Notes: a model not told the origin generated them from the letters alone. A DNA stretch of 64,000 nt from CAVPKN01 sp964588495 (GCA_964588495.1 CAZPPS010000005.1:46972-110971), one strand, 5' to 3'; numbered from the stretch's first letter, positions 33,564-42,744 are shown. Numbers and translations: made by a program.

Positions 33564-35465
33564 TTAATATTTTAAATGTTTAGCGTAGGACTCGGCTAAG
33601 GTCTGTTCGATTGAGAGACGCAGGCGAAGGGCTTCTTCCTCTTCGGGATCGCGGAAAATCAGGCCAAAACAGGGCAGCTCGGTTTGCTGGATAAAGCAGG
33701 TGACAATCCGCCCTGAAAATTGGCTCAAATGGGGCATGATGTGCTCGGGAAAATTAAGATCGCGGGCACTGACAACAATATAGAAAAAATCTTTTTCATA
33801 GCGCATGCTGATCTGATAAGGAAGTTCCTCTGCAAGTTCCATGGCGTCGGCATTTAAGACCATGTCGAAAAGATAAATCAGCGGATCGGCAGTTAGCAAG
33901 CTGCGCATAATGGGTGGATTGAGCGAATAAAAAAAGCTTTCCAGCAAAAAGGCGTTGTCTGCGTGGACGGCTCTTAGCTTGTCAAATAATTCGTTTTCTT
34001 TGGAGATCGTCCCTCCATTGTAGTCCCGAAAATCGCCGATGACACGCTGCAGCTCTTTAGAAACTTCATTACGTGCTTTGACCAAATCAACAGAATGGTC
34101 TTTGCGCAAAAAAGAATCCTTCTGGATGCGCAAATAAAATACGGAAGCCTCTTTTTTGTATTTTTTAAGCGGCCCTACAATTTTGGTCCGATCAGGAACA
34201 AATTCAAGAAATGTGGGCATATGCTCAAAAGCTGCGCTTATGCTTGTCAATTTCGATTTGGCAACACGGACTGCGACCACTAAAAATTCCAGCTGATCTT
34301 CTGTTTGTTTGGCAAAATCGATGATGATTTGAGGAAGATCTTTCACATACTTAATCTGTCCGCTCAAAGCCACTATGTGGCGCATGATCACTTCTTCATT
34401 TTGGGGCATGAAAATGGGGTTGATGCTCTGCTCAATGCGGTTTTTAAGCTCAAATCCAAGATCGGCTTTCAAAATACGCTCTTCTTCTAGACTAATCGTC
34501 TCCAGATTTTCTTTTTCGATCTCAAGATAGATGGTGAGAGTAGGATCCGACCTGCTTTGATTGCAAAAAAACGAGCCCTCGACCATTTTTGTCCCGGGAA
34601 GAAGGGATTGAACGCCGTTTAAAATATGGCGAGCTTCAAACCGCTCATTTTCCCGTAAAAAACTCATCCCAATCGCGAGTCCTAAAACTCTCCGATTATC
34701 AGTCATTGCCCGGATCAGTTTGATATTGATGTAACGTCTATCAGGATAGATGCTTAGCGAGATTTTTAAGGTTTTCCGGAAAAGATAGTGGATGCAGATG
34801 ATGCGGCTCATGTGTTTAAAGCTGCGCATCTGCTTGAATTCCTCTTTGCAAAGGACCAGAAAGTGTTGCATTTCTGAGAGAATATCATAATCAAAATCTT
34901 GGGGACGGTGCTTGATCAGCGACACAATATTTTCCTGAATCAACGCCGTTTTTTCGTCCGAACAAAGTCCCTTAATTTCAAGAATCCGGCACGATTGATA
35001 ATACGATTCCATCCCCAAACGGATTTCACTTTCGATAATAGGCAGATTTTTGCGCAAAATCTCAAGTTCTTTATGGTTTTCAATGCGAACCATCACCTCG
35101 CCGCCGATGTATTTTTGAGGGCTAATTTCCGGCATCGAAAAGTCGATGGCAAATTGGATGAGGGCATTGAGCCGTTTTCCCGGAATGAGCCACCGGTTCA
35201 CCATTTCGTAAAAAAAGCGGTAGGCGTTTGCCCGAAATCGGCAGAGCACAAAAAAAGAAATGTCAAATGGGGGCTCTAAAATGGGCGTCCAGCACATGAC
35301 AGGGAGTTTTTCGGCAAATTGGACAAACTCATCTTCTTCAAAAACTTCTCTTGGAACAACATGTTTTAAAATACGTTCGATCGCCACTTCATAAAAAGGA
35401 GTTGTCCCCGTCATCTCAAAGTCAGCTTGAATGCGCGGGTAATATTGCCCTCGATCAGTCTTCAT
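33564..35465 (-). CDS. Conserved-looking large protein of unknown function
   Basis: 633 residues without signal peptide or obvious membrane segments; mixed alpha/beta with many aromatic and charged residues. I do not recognise a family. Two internal regions look alike in outline: SIYPDRRYINIKLIRAMT and FFYIVVSARDLNFPEHIMPH, both strand-helix elements. Its start overlaps the end of the aspartokinase gene by 11 bases on the same strand, so the two are co-translated. A broken fragment of a paralogue lies at 30146-30233, so the gene was once duplicated. Its length and codon use are normal. Confidence 0.65.
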   Translation of the reverse strand: MKTDRGQYYPRIQADFEMTGTTPFYEVAIERILKHVVPREVFEEDEFVQFAEKLPVMCWTPILEPPFDISFFVLCRFRANAYRFFYEMVNRWLIPGKRLNALIQFAIDFSMPEISPQKYIGGEVMVRIENHKELEILRKNLPIIESEIRLGMESYYQSCRILEIKGLCSDEKTALIQENIVSLIKHRPQDFDYDILSEMQHFLVLCKEEFKQMRSFKHMSRIICIHYLFRKTLKISLSIYPDRRYINIKLIRAMTDNRRVLGLAIGMSFLRENERFEARHILNGVQSLLPGTKMVEGSFFCNQSRSDPTLTIYLEIEKENLETISLEEERILKADLGFELKNRIEQSINPIFMPQNEEVIMRHIVALSGQIKYVKDLPQIIIDFAKQTEDQLEFLVVAVRVAKSKLTSISAAFEHMPTFLEFVPDRTKIVGPLKKYKKEASVFYLRIQKDSFLRKDHSVDLVKARNEVSKELQRVIGDFRDYNGGTISKENELFDKLRAVHADNAFLLESFFYSLNPPIMRSLLTADPLIYLFDMVLNADAMELAEELPYQISMRYEKDFFYIVVSARDLNFPEHIMPHLSQFSGRIVTCFIQQTELPCFGLIFRDPEEEEALRLRLSIEQTLAESYAKHLKY

Positions 35466-36237
35466 AAATCGGTTCCGTTGTAGAGAAGCTTTCGTTGCAA
35501 ATCAGTGTACCTATTGCGTGCATGTTAATAAATGTTTTGACGTGCAAAGGAAGTCCATTTTTTTGAGCAAGGCGAATGGCTCTTGGATGTAAAATGCGTC
35601 CACCCGTTTGAGTTACAACATCAAAAGCGTCCGTATAGGAAAGTTTTTGAAAAAGCTGCGTCCCCACTTCAATTTTTGGGTCTTGTTGAAAAATTCCCTC
35701 TACATCTTTGTAAAATTCTACTTTTTCAGCTCTCAAGGCAATCCCTAAAGCCACAGCTGTCGTATCTGAGCCCCCCCTTCCGAGAGTTGTGATTTCCTTG
35801 TCTTTGCTGACACCTTGGAAACCGGCCACAATAACGAATTGTTGATTTTCCAAATAGGGCAAAAGACGGTAAGGGCGCACATCGATAATCCGGGCTTCCC
35901 CATGCAAATTCGAAGTGATGATCCCCGACTGGCTGCCGGTAAAGCTGACCGCTTGGCGTCCTTTTGCAAGTAAAGCCATGGCAAGAAGTGAGATACTAAT
36001 CCTTTCGCCTGCACTCACCAGCATATCATACTCTCTTTTTGGAGGTGAGGGATTCACATGGTGGGCTAGGCTAATCAAATGGTCGGTCATCCCCCCCATC
36101 GCGCTTAAAACAACCGCGATTCTCTCATAGTTTTGGGATCTTTGGATGATCAAATCGGCAATATGAGAAAAACTCTCAGGGCTTTTGACAGCGGCCCCTC
36201 CAAATTTCATGATGAGAGTTTTTGTGGATTCTGTCAT
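35455..36237 (-). CDS. lysC: Aspartokinase catalytic domain without ACT domains
   Basis: 260 residues: the amino-acid kinase fold with KFGGAAVKSPES (phosphate loop), VLSAMGGMTDHLI, AGFQGVSKDKEITTLGRGGS (the diagnostic TLGRGGSDTTA site) and FYKDVEGIFQQDP. The family usually has about 400 residues with two C-terminal ACT domains for feedback control by lysine or threonine; they are absent here. The enzyme makes aspartyl-phosphate for diaminopimelate/lysine synthesis. ATG at 36237 was preferred to a TTG at 36255. No other gene of the pathway is in the window. The short form may be unregulated or use a separate ACT protein. Confidence 0.85.
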   Translation of the reverse strand: MTESTKTLIMKFGGAAVKSPESFSHIADLIIQRSQNYERIAVVLSAMGGMTDHLISLAHHVNPSPPKREYDMLVSAGERISISLLAMALLAKGRQAVSFTGSQSGIITSNLHGEARIIDVRPYRLLPYLENQQFVIVAGFQGVSKDKEITTLGRGGSDTTAVALGIALRAEKVEFYKDVEGIFQQDPKIEVGTQLFQKLSYTDAFDVVTQTGGRILHPRAIRLAQKNGLPLHVKTFINMHAIGTLICNESFSTTEPIYED

Positions 36238-36270
36238 ACTAGACACGCTTTTCAATTAATTTGTTTATTC

Positions 36271-36939
36271 ATGAATGCTCTCCACCTTTGTCTGCACATT
36301 TCGGTGATTTCTGCAATCACTCTCATTGCTTTGCGCTATGGAATCGAAACGATGATCGCATGGCTCTGCCTTCTCGGAGTCGTGATGAATATCTTCGTTC
36401 TTAAACAAATTACCCTTTTTGGCTTATGCGTTACAGCAAGTGATGCTTTGGCAGTAGGATATCTCTTAGGGCTGAATTTAATTCAAGAATTTTTTGGGCG
36501 AAGCCAAGCTCGCAAGTGTGTTTGGATCTCATTCTTTGTCGGCTGCGCTTTTATTGTCCTCTCCCAAATTCATCTCCGCTATCAGCCCAATGCGTTTGAC
36601 AACACACAAAGCGCCTTCTCAGCTCTTTTAAATCCGGCGCCGCGCATTTTTTTGGCCTCCATCTTCTCTTTTCTTACCGTTCAATTCATTGATCTCTCGT
36701 TTTTTAGTTTTTTAAGAAAAAAAACCTCGGGCAAGTTCCTGACCGCCCGCACAATTCTCGCACTCATTTTGTCCCAAACTCTAGACACTCTCCTTTTTTC
36801 TTTTATCGGGCTCTACGGTTTGGTCTCTTCTGTTACAGATATTATGATCTTAAGTTTAGCAGTCAAAGGGATTGTCATTTTGCTCTCCGCCCCTTTTGTT
36901 GCTCTCTCTAAAAAGGTAGTTCGCCATGTTCAAGTTTGA
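36271..36939 (+). CDS. yhhQ: Queuine/queuosine precursor transporter (YhhQ/QPTR)
   Basis: 222 residues with five to six membrane helices, in the DUF165/Vut_1 family; the conserved part VTASDALAVGYLLGLNLIQE and FFGRSQARK matches the family's N-G-x-D-x-(x)E-FG segment. These proteins import queuine or its precursors for tRNA modification. It overlaps tgt by 14 bases, so both are made from one message. The ATG at 36271 was chosen because earlier Met codons lie in DNA antisense to lysC. In Chlamydia trachomatis YhhQ has been shown to salvage queuine together with a queuine-using Tgt; the same is likely here. Confidence 0.88.
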   Translation: MNALHLCLHISVISAITLIALRYGIETMIAWLCLLGVVMNIFVLKQITLFGLCVTASDALAVGYLLGLNLIQEFFGRSQARKCVWISFFVGCAFIVLSQIHLRYQPNAFDNTQSAFSALLNPAPRIFLASIFSFLTVQFIDLSFFSFLRKKTSGKFLTARTILALILSQTLDTLLFSFIGLYGLVSSVTDIMILSLAVKGIVILLSAPFVALSKKVVRHVQV

Positions 36940-38050
36940 AATCATTCACCAATCTAAAAAATCCAAAGCGCGCGTGGGAAGAATCCACACGCCCCACGGC
37001 ATTATCGACACTCCCAACTTTGTGGCAGTGGGAACCAACGGGACTCTCAAAGCTTTGGACAACGACATCGTCGATGCCATCGGCTTGCAGCTCATGTTTT
37101 GCAACACTTATCACCTTCTTTTGCAACCAGGACCCGATATTGTCCAAAAAGCAGGAGGCCTTCACCGCTTTATCAACCGGAAACAGCCGCTCATCACAGA
37201 TTCAGGAGGTTTTCAGGTCTTCAGCTTAAGCTACGGCTCTGTCCACGACGAGCTCAAAAGCCGCGGCAAGAAAAAAGGGGACGGTTGTGTTTTGAAAATC
37301 ACAGAAGAAGGGGTCACTTTTAGATCTTATAGAGATGGGGCCAAAATTCTTCTTACACCCGAATCGTCCATTCAGGCCCAAAAAGCTCTTGGGGCTGACA
37401 TTATCATCCCTTTGGATGAGCTTCCCCCTTACCACATCGAACAAGATGATCTCAAAAAATCGTTAGCTCGGACGCACCGCTGGGAAAGACGCTCCTTAGA
37501 AGAGCATTTGAAGAATCCAAACTCACAAGCGATGTACGGTGTTATCCACGGAGGGATCAACAAAGATCTCCGGTCTTTGAGCTGCGCAACTCTTAAAGAT
37601 CTCCCCTTTGATGGTTTTGCAATTGGAGGAAGCGTTGGCAAAAACAAGCAGGAGCTTGAAGAGCTTGTAGCTTTCACACGCCCTCAGCTCCCGGACGAAA
37701 AACCCAATCACCTTCTCGGAATTGGAGATCTCCCCTCTCTCGCCTCTCTCGTTCCCCTAGGCATTGACACGTTTGATAGCTCTTACCCAACGCGCGCTGC
37801 CCGCCACGGCCTTCTTTTTACCAAGGAGGGTAACGTCAAAATCGAACAGCTCAAATATCGGGAAAATTTCAATCCCATCGAAAAAGGCTGTGAATGCCCC
37901 ACCTGCCAAAAATCGTCTCTCGCCTACATCCACCATCTCTTCAAAGCAAAAGAGCTCACCGCCTACACCCTCGCCTCCATCCACAACCTACACTTCATGG
38001 TCAAGCTCATGGGAAACTACCGCAACCAAATCCTATCAGACGAGCTGTAA
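36926..38050 (+). CDS. tgt: tRNA-guanine transglycosylase
   Basis: 374 residues, full length. It has TDSGGFQVFS with the catalytic Asp near residue 89, DSSYPTRAARHG with the nucleophile Asp near 280, and the zinc site CECPTCQ ... H near the end. It replaces the guanine at position 34 of tRNA-Asp, -Asn, -His and -Tyr with a queuine-type base. The substrate loop reads AIGGSVGKN, one residue shorter than the E. coli GGLAVGE, where a Val selects preQ1; with a transporter next door and no preQ1 genes here, queuine itself is the probable substrate. Confidence 0.95.
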   Translation: MFKFEIIHQSKKSKARVGRIHTPHGIIDTPNFVAVGTNGTLKALDNDIVDAIGLQLMFCNTYHLLLQPGPDIVQKAGGLHRFINRKQPLITDSGGFQVFSLSYGSVHDELKSRGKKKGDGCVLKITEEGVTFRSYRDGAKILLTPESSIQAQKALGADIIIPLDELPPYHIEQDDLKKSLARTHRWERRSLEEHLKNPNSQAMYGVIHGGINKDLRSLSCATLKDLPFDGFAIGGSVGKNKQELEELVAFTRPQLPDEKPNHLLGIGDLPSLASLVPLGIDTFDSSYPTRAARHGLLFTKEGNVKIEQLKYRENFNPIEKGCECPTCQKSSLAYIHHLFKAKELTAYTLASIHNLHFMVKLMGNYRNQILSDEL

Positions 38051-38355
38051 TCGGCTGAAGCCTTCAACGCAGAGACGCTGAGGCGCAAAAGACGCAGAGA
38101 AAAAAAATAAATAGCTTCTCTGTGTTCTCTCTGTCCTCTGTGGTTTTTTTAAAAAAATACGAAACTTTTGCGTTCCTCAATCTGCGGGAAATTTTAAAAC
38201 CACAGAGGACAGAGAGAACACAGAGAAGGAAAAAAAAATCGGGTGAGGCAGGGATCCCTGGAATGGCAGGACTTTAGAATGGTCGACTACCTCTCCCCCT
38301 CCTTTTTATAACTTTTCTAAATGGATCACCTCAACTACAACATGATGCCACACAC
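38051..38355. repeat. Intergenic repeat cluster with a 33-bp perfect palindrome
   Basis: 38115-38147 and 38196-38228 are 33-base perfect inverted arms (CTTCTCTGTGTTCTCTCTGT at the left end; CCACAGAGGACAGAGAGAAC in the right arm) with a 48-base loop. An imperfect copy of the AAGACGC type precedes it at 38065-38100. Nothing else is seen in this gap. Confidence 0.85.
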
Positions 38356-39213
38356 CTAATAACTTACAGTAAAGCCACCATCGAGAATTAAATTAACTCC
38401 ATTGATGAAATCTGATTGGTCGGAAAGGAGAAATTTAATTGATTGAGCGACTTCATGAAGTTTTGCGTGGCGATGTAAAGGAATACTAGCAACATCTTTT
38501 GCCATTTGCTCTTCGTAACTTAATCCATTTTCACTTGCCTTCTTTTGAATTCTCTCTTCATGAAAACCAGTCAAGACAATACCTGGTGACAGAGCATTGA
38601 CACAAATACCTTGAGGGCCTAATTGATGTGATAACGCTTTTGTGTAAGTCGTCCACATCCTGCGAATGACACAAGACGGGCCATATTCAGGTTGTAATTG
38701 AACCGAAGTTGTCCCCGCAATCACCACGATTTTACTAGGCTTAGATAAATAAGGAATTACTATTTTTAAAGCTTCCATCGGCCCTGTGAATGTTTGTTGC
38801 AAAACTTCTAACCAAACATCCTCTTCCTGTATTAGACCTTTTCCATAAAAATGAGGTCTCGGAGTGATCAAAAGTAGTCCTGCAATTTGAGAACCCGCTT
38901 GCTTCAAAAAATGGCTAAATTTTTCTCGTGAAGAAAGATCGATAAAATCAAGAGTGCATATCCCAAAATGACCGGAATGGGTTGCTAAAAGTTCTTCTTG
39001 TAGAATTTTTAATTTGCCAAGATCTCTTCCCGTCAAAATCAAATCATAGTTCTTGGCAAGCAGCCTCGCAGTTGCGCCCCCTAATTCGCCGGTGGCACCG
39101 GTAATGATAAAAGTTTTGCGCGCGTCCTCTGCCGTTTCATTTGCAAAGCACATGCCTTGAAAAAGGGATAAAATCAAAAAGAAAAAAGATATCTTTATAT
39201 ATAGGCATTTCAT
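38356..39213 (-). CDS. SDR-family protein with signal peptide and altered active site
   Basis: 285 residues from MKCLYIKISFFFLILSLFQG, a signal peptide ending near FANETA; a GGAAG site precedes this ATG. The Rossmann NAD(P) loop is TGATGELGG. The catalytic Tyr is in PEYGPSC and the PG motif in NALSPGIVLTG. Where classical SDRs have YxxxK this one has YGPSC, so the lysine is replaced by Cys unless a different residue takes its place. Export of an SDR is unusual, because NAD(P)H is cytoplasmic. Alternatively the hydrophobic segment is an uncleaved membrane anchor. Confidence 0.7.
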   Translation of the reverse strand: MKCLYIKISFFFLILSLFQGMCFANETAEDARKTFIITGATGELGGATARLLAKNYDLILTGRDLGKLKILQEELLATHSGHFGICTLDFIDLSSREKFSHFLKQAGSQIAGLLLITPRPHFYGKGLIQEEDVWLEVLQQTFTGPMEALKIVIPYLSKPSKIVVIAGTTSVQLQPEYGPSCVIRRMWTTYTKALSHQLGPQGICVNALSPGIVLTGFHEERIQKKASENGLSYEEQMAKDVASIPLHRHAKLHEVAQSIKFLLSDQSDFINGVNLILDGGFTVSY

Positions 39214-39514
39214 TTTCTTCCAACTTTCTAGAGTCTTTGTATCTGTATGTGAGTCATATGCCATGACTAATCTTATACCCTGAGTTTTGGGTTGTTTTCC
39301 TCGTAATCAGCGGAATTTTCTGAGCCAATCTTGCGTTTTTTTGCGAAGATCATAGTTGAAGATGTTATTTTCGAGCAAAAAAACGCAAGTCAGAAGAATT
39401 GTGGTGCTATGGGAAAGACAAATCAGATATTGGCGGTGATTATTGAATTTTAGCTTGATACATTTCTAGATTGAGCGGCTTTGAGATAGGTTCTAGGTGA
39501 CGTAAAATTCTTAA
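39214..39514. other. Intergenic region holding copy B of the 163-bp element
   Basis: The element at 39279-39395 fills the middle. The rest (39396-39514) has no gene that I can support. Confidence 0.5.
39279..39395. mobile_element. MITE-like element, copy B (eroded right end)
   Basis: The left end (CCTGAGTTTTGGGTTGTTTT) and the inner stem (TTGCGTTTTTTTGCGAA with TTTCGAGCAAAAAAACGCAA) match copy A at 23195-23357. The right terminal repeat is no longer recognisable. Confidence 0.75.
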
Positions 39515-39736
39515 CTATAGACAAGCATGGGCTAGTTTTGCCAAGGCCTTTATCGTGGGATTTTTACTTATTAAGGCGTGGTATAAAGTTGTTTTTGGAA
39601 GATCAGCATCTTTTGCCAATTGAGCCTTATTGTAAGCTTCTAAGTGAATTTGAATAACTTCAATGACACCCTCAGAATCTCCATTTCGTGCTGCGATTTT
39701 ATGCCAAATTTGACACTTTTTGGTAATTTTTGGCAT
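39515..39736 (-). CDS. Antitoxin-like helix-turn-helix protein
   Basis: 73 residues. The part AYNKAQLAKDADLPKTTLYH plus ALISKNPTIKALAKL is the helix-turn-helix pattern of HigA-type putative addiction-module antidotes (LA.~AG.~~~~LY.~L... NP...~L). The N-terminus (IWHKIAARNGDSEGVIEVIQ) does not match the family well. No RelE/HigB-like toxin gene is adjacent, so it is an orphan or a remnant. The start region overlaps the beginning of the divergent gene upstream. Confidence 0.6.
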   Translation of the reverse strand: MPKITKKCQIWHKIAARNGDSEGVIEVIQIHLEAYNKAQLAKDADLPKTTLYHALISKNPTIKALAKLAHACL

Positions 39737-39816
39737 TTTTCCTGAGCAAAAACACTCCTTCCCTCTGGAAAACCAAAAAAACGTCTAAAATTAGTCAAAT
39801 CTTCACGATAATGCTG

Positions 39817-39822
39817 TATAAT
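39817..39822 (+). promoter_or_regulatory. TATAAT only 7 bases before a start codon
   Basis: TATAAT at 39817-39822 lies directly before the ATG at 39829. If it is a real -10 the message would be nearly leaderless; otherwise translation starts further downstream. Confidence 0.3.
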
Positions 39823-39828
39823 AGGTGC

Positions 39829-41178
39829 ATGTCATATGCTGTTGCTAATTATTTTTCTTCTAAGGCTGTAATAGGTGATTTTGGGAATCGGATTGCTATT
39901 TCCGTAGATATTGGGCTGATCGCTTATGGTTTCATCTCGAGTTTGGGTGTCAATGGAAGTTATGGGGGCTTTATTGCTTCGGCAACAATTGTTGTTGCCG
40001 ATATCATTGCCTCATTTGCAAAAGAACCAGGTCCAACAGATTTTGAAGAGCCACAGGAGGAGGTGCCATTTCCTAAAACTGCCGAAGCAAGTGTTGTTGG
40101 TAGACTCAGTTCACACTGCGCCTTTCTATTAAATACGACGTTTATAAGTGCTATTCATAATTGGAGCAAAAATGAAGCTTTTGAAGGAGAGCTCCTTTTT
40201 GCAACGGAAAACCGCGGCAAAAAGAAGGACATCCCTTATTACCACAATCAATTCAGCGCAGAATTTGAAAAGTATGCAACTGTTAGAGGCGCAAATCTAA
40301 AACAACAAATCTGTCTCCAGCCGTTTGGCTTAGGAATTGCTGCAGGCGCTAGCCTATCTTTTTGTCGAGATTGGCTAAGAACCAAAGATATGGAGTATCT
40401 GGCAAAGAAATATGAAAATGGAATGCCTTTTGAAGCTGTAGCCCTGCAAGCCTGCTTTGGAAGTTTACATCTTGTATCTCCCCCAGTGACCATCGATGAG
40501 AACATGTATAAATTTCTCCAAAAAGTGAAAAATTCGCATTTTAATTTATTTGAATTATCAGCACTGAACCCGCATTCACGCCTTGAAAAATCCGAATGGA
40601 TATTTAATGAAACAGTGCTCAGCTTATTGGAAGGGAGAAATTTCAATGAGCACATGGCTATTCTAGAAAATTGTCCACATCCAGATGATGATGAGAGTCC
40701 ATCATCTCTTGCTTTTTTTAGACTGGCAGTTAATACAATATTCGAAGTTTATGGCAATAAAGAAGCTTTGTATCAAGGCATAGCGAAAGATCATGTAGCT
40801 AACGAACGGCGGCTCGTGTATCATTTTATGGGAACGGACTTTGAAGAAATATTTTCTGCCCATTCACCCTCTTTAATTCTTGAAAGCGAGCCATCCAAAT
40901 GGAGCGAGGGGGCATATTTCTTGAGTACGCCTGTGTTTTTTCTCAATGGCTACTACGAAAGCGGTGCTATTTTTGTATTTATTAAAGCCAGTGATTATTT
41001 ATTTTATCTCTTTGATTCAACGGTTGGGGCTAAACAAGTCACAAATCCAAAAGAAGCTCTTGGCAAAATGTACAAACATTATTGTGGCAAAGCTTTGTCG
41101 AATGACCTGATCTTCGACACAAGCTGGTCAAAACACGAATCCCCACATTTTTCCGTGAATAAGCTCTCCCTGCTCTAA
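39829..41178 (+). CDS. Hypothetical membrane protein, possibly a degenerate C58-like peptidase
   Basis: 449 residues from MSYAVANYFSS; upstream codons to 39730 are open but less likely. Hydrophobic segments at about 19-37 (AISVDIGLIAYGFISSLGV) and 40-58 suggest a membrane hairpin. The soluble part contains GIAAGASLSFCRDWL (about 168-182) and, 200 residues later, ESGAIFVFIK followed by YLFYLFDSTVG. This order resembles the Cys, His and Asp regions of YopT/C58 peptidases (C..L...W; HA; FDPN.G), but the Cys and His positions are not conserved, so it would be an inactive relative. This is a weak inference. It ends overlapping the convergent epimerase gene by four bases. Confidence 0.5.
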   Translation: MSYAVANYFSSKAVIGDFGNRIAISVDIGLIAYGFISSLGVNGSYGGFIASATIVVADIIASFAKEPGPTDFEEPQEEVPFPKTAEASVVGRLSSHCAFLLNTTFISAIHNWSKNEAFEGELLFATENRGKKKDIPYYHNQFSAEFEKYATVRGANLKQQICLQPFGLGIAAGASLSFCRDWLRTKDMEYLAKKYENGMPFEAVALQACFGSLHLVSPPVTIDENMYKFLQKVKNSHFNLFELSALNPHSRLEKSEWIFNETVLSLLEGRNFNEHMAILENCPHPDDDESPSSLAFFRLAVNTIFEVYGNKEALYQGIAKDHVANERRLVYHFMGTDFEEIFSAHSPSLILESEPSKWSEGAYFLSTPVFFLNGYYESGAIFVFIKASDYLFYLFDSTVGAKQVTNPKEALGKMYKHYCGKALSNDLIFDTSWSKHESPHFSVNKLSLL

Positions 41179-42266
41179 GCAGACTTTTTGTGGGCGGCTT
41201 TCCTTTTGACGCTGTTAGGGATGGGGATTTTGTGGCGCTTGTACCAAGCGACGGGGTCGGCCTTCATGTTTTCAATCATAGCAGGTAAAGTGTTGCGCAG
41301 GTTGTGTTTGGGCGACCAGCCAAGCACTTTGCGGGATCTTTCCATTGTGAATTCGTAGTTGTCGTCTGCTAGGTCGACCATCCAAGGCTTGATGAAGGGT
41401 TTGGGTCCTGGGGCCAAGTTTTGTGCCCAGGCGCCAAATTTGGCAAACCATGTGGGGATCCAAATCATCGGCCATTTCTCTTTGCCATAGCACTCTCTTC
41501 CGATAATGGTTTGAAGATCACGGTAGCTGATCGAATCTTCTTCACAGCAAAGGAGCGTTAGATCTTTAGGAAGGTCTTTCCGCTTTTCGATCAGCGTCAT
41601 TACCATGTCTGTGAAATCGTCAAAGTGCGTGTAAGGAACGCCGTGGGAAGAATCTCCCGGGAAAAGGTAGCCGGCAAACTGCTTTTCGTAGATACGGCTG
41701 ATGTGTTGTGAAATCGGGACGCAGTTACACTGTTCGTCGTAGCAGCCGCCAATGCGAATGATGACATACGGAATATTGCCACACTCTTCGCGGAGCAATT
41801 TCTCTGTCCGCACTTTAGAGGCGGGATAGTGCCACTTTCCTTCAATTGGAGAATCTTCATTCTGAATCACTCCCCGCTCTGAAGGGTTATGGACAAGCAT
41901 GGTTGAGGTAAAAATGAACTGATCCACTTCGAACTTCTTGGCTTCCGTTAAGACTCTCCGTGTTCCTTGGACAGTGATTTTGTCATACATCGCAAGATCG
42001 TCACCTGTAAAGCTATAGAAGGCTGCCAAGTGGATGATACAGGCAATTTTATTTCCGTAGGCATAGCGTATGCGGTTAAAGGCACACTCAACGCTATGGT
42101 CCGATCCGAGATCGACATAAACAAATTCGAGCTCAGGAATTTCTGAGGTCATGGCAACAAAGTCAAGACCGATCGGCTGATAGGCCTCTTTCAGTTTTTC
42201 AATGCAACGCGTACCAATACGGCCGCTCGATCCTGTGACGACAACAACTTGTTTGTTGGTTGACAT
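41175..42266 (-). CDS. NAD-dependent epimerase/dehydratase (extended SDR)
   Basis: 363 residues from MSTNKQVVVVTGSSGRIGTR; an AGGGGA site precedes this ATG. The dinucleotide loop is TGSSGRIG, the active site is HYPASK (YxxxK), and IRIGGCY follows, as in nucleotide-sugar epimerases. The C-terminal third (IPTWFAKFGAWAQNLAPGPK onward) and the basic tail (KRKAAHKKSA) are specific. The substrate is unknown; a sugar nucleotide is the family expectation. The gene is monocistronic. Confidence 0.85.
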   Translation of the reverse strand: MSTNKQVVVVTGSSGRIGTRCIEKLKEAYQPIGLDFVAMTSEIPELEFVYVDLGSDHSVECAFNRIRYAYGNKIACIIHLAAFYSFTGDDLAMYDKITVQGTRRVLTEAKKFEVDQFIFTSTMLVHNPSERGVIQNEDSPIEGKWHYPASKVRTEKLLREECGNIPYVIIRIGGCYDEQCNCVPISQHISRIYEKQFAGYLFPGDSSHGVPYTHFDDFTDMVMTLIEKRKDLPKDLTLLCCEEDSISYRDLQTIIGRECYGKEKWPMIWIPTWFAKFGAWAQNLAPGPKPFIKPWMVDLADDNYEFTMERSRKVLGWSPKHNLRNTLPAMIENMKADPVAWYKRHKIPIPNSVKRKAAHKKSA

Positions 42267-42381
42267 AGTTCCCCTCATGTTATAGATACTTATAGATTAG
42301 ATTATTATAGAAAAAATTTATTTTGTATAGACTTTTTTTAATCAAAGCCTATCCTTACCGTATAATAAGGAGCCCTTTCCT

Positions 42382-42744
42382 GTGAGAGCTTTTGCCCTGA
42401 TCTTTGGAATCTTCTTTCTAATTTTATCAGTTGTGATCGGCATTCACCTGGCTCTGTCCGATGGGCTTTTTTTAAAGATATTTAAAGTCAATTTGGGACT
42501 TGACATTTTTTATTTTATAACCGGCGTACTCGCTTTAACGCTTGCTGTAAAAAACCATAAAAAATGCCGGTTTTTCTTTCAAATCGCAGGCTCGCTCTAT
42601 GTTCTTTTGGCTCTTCTTGGTTTTATTTACGGAGAGGCAGCTATCATGGGAGTTTTTGCGAGTAGTAAACCTAACAGCTGGTTTCATATGGTTTTTGGAG
42701 TCACAGCACTCATCCTTGGTTACAGCTCAACAGATAAATTATAA
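42382..42744 (+). CDS. DUF4383-like four-helix membrane protein
   Basis: 120 residues from a GTG with AAGGAG upstream (42366-42371). It is built of four hydrophobic segments with the pattern LNLGLDIFYFITGVLALTLA in the middle and NSWFHMVFGVTALILG at the end (W/N-x-x-H-x-x-x-G, as in DUF4383). Function unknown. A TATAAT at 42361-42366 overlaps the ribosome-binding region, so the promoter is probably elsewhere. tkt begins 9 bases after it. Confidence 0.65.
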   Translation: MRAFALIFGIFFLILSVVIGIHLALSDGLFLKIFKVNLGLDIFYFITGVLALTLAVKNHKKCRFFFQIAGSLYVLLALLGFIYGEAAIMGVFASSKPNSWFHMVFGVTALILGYSSTDKL

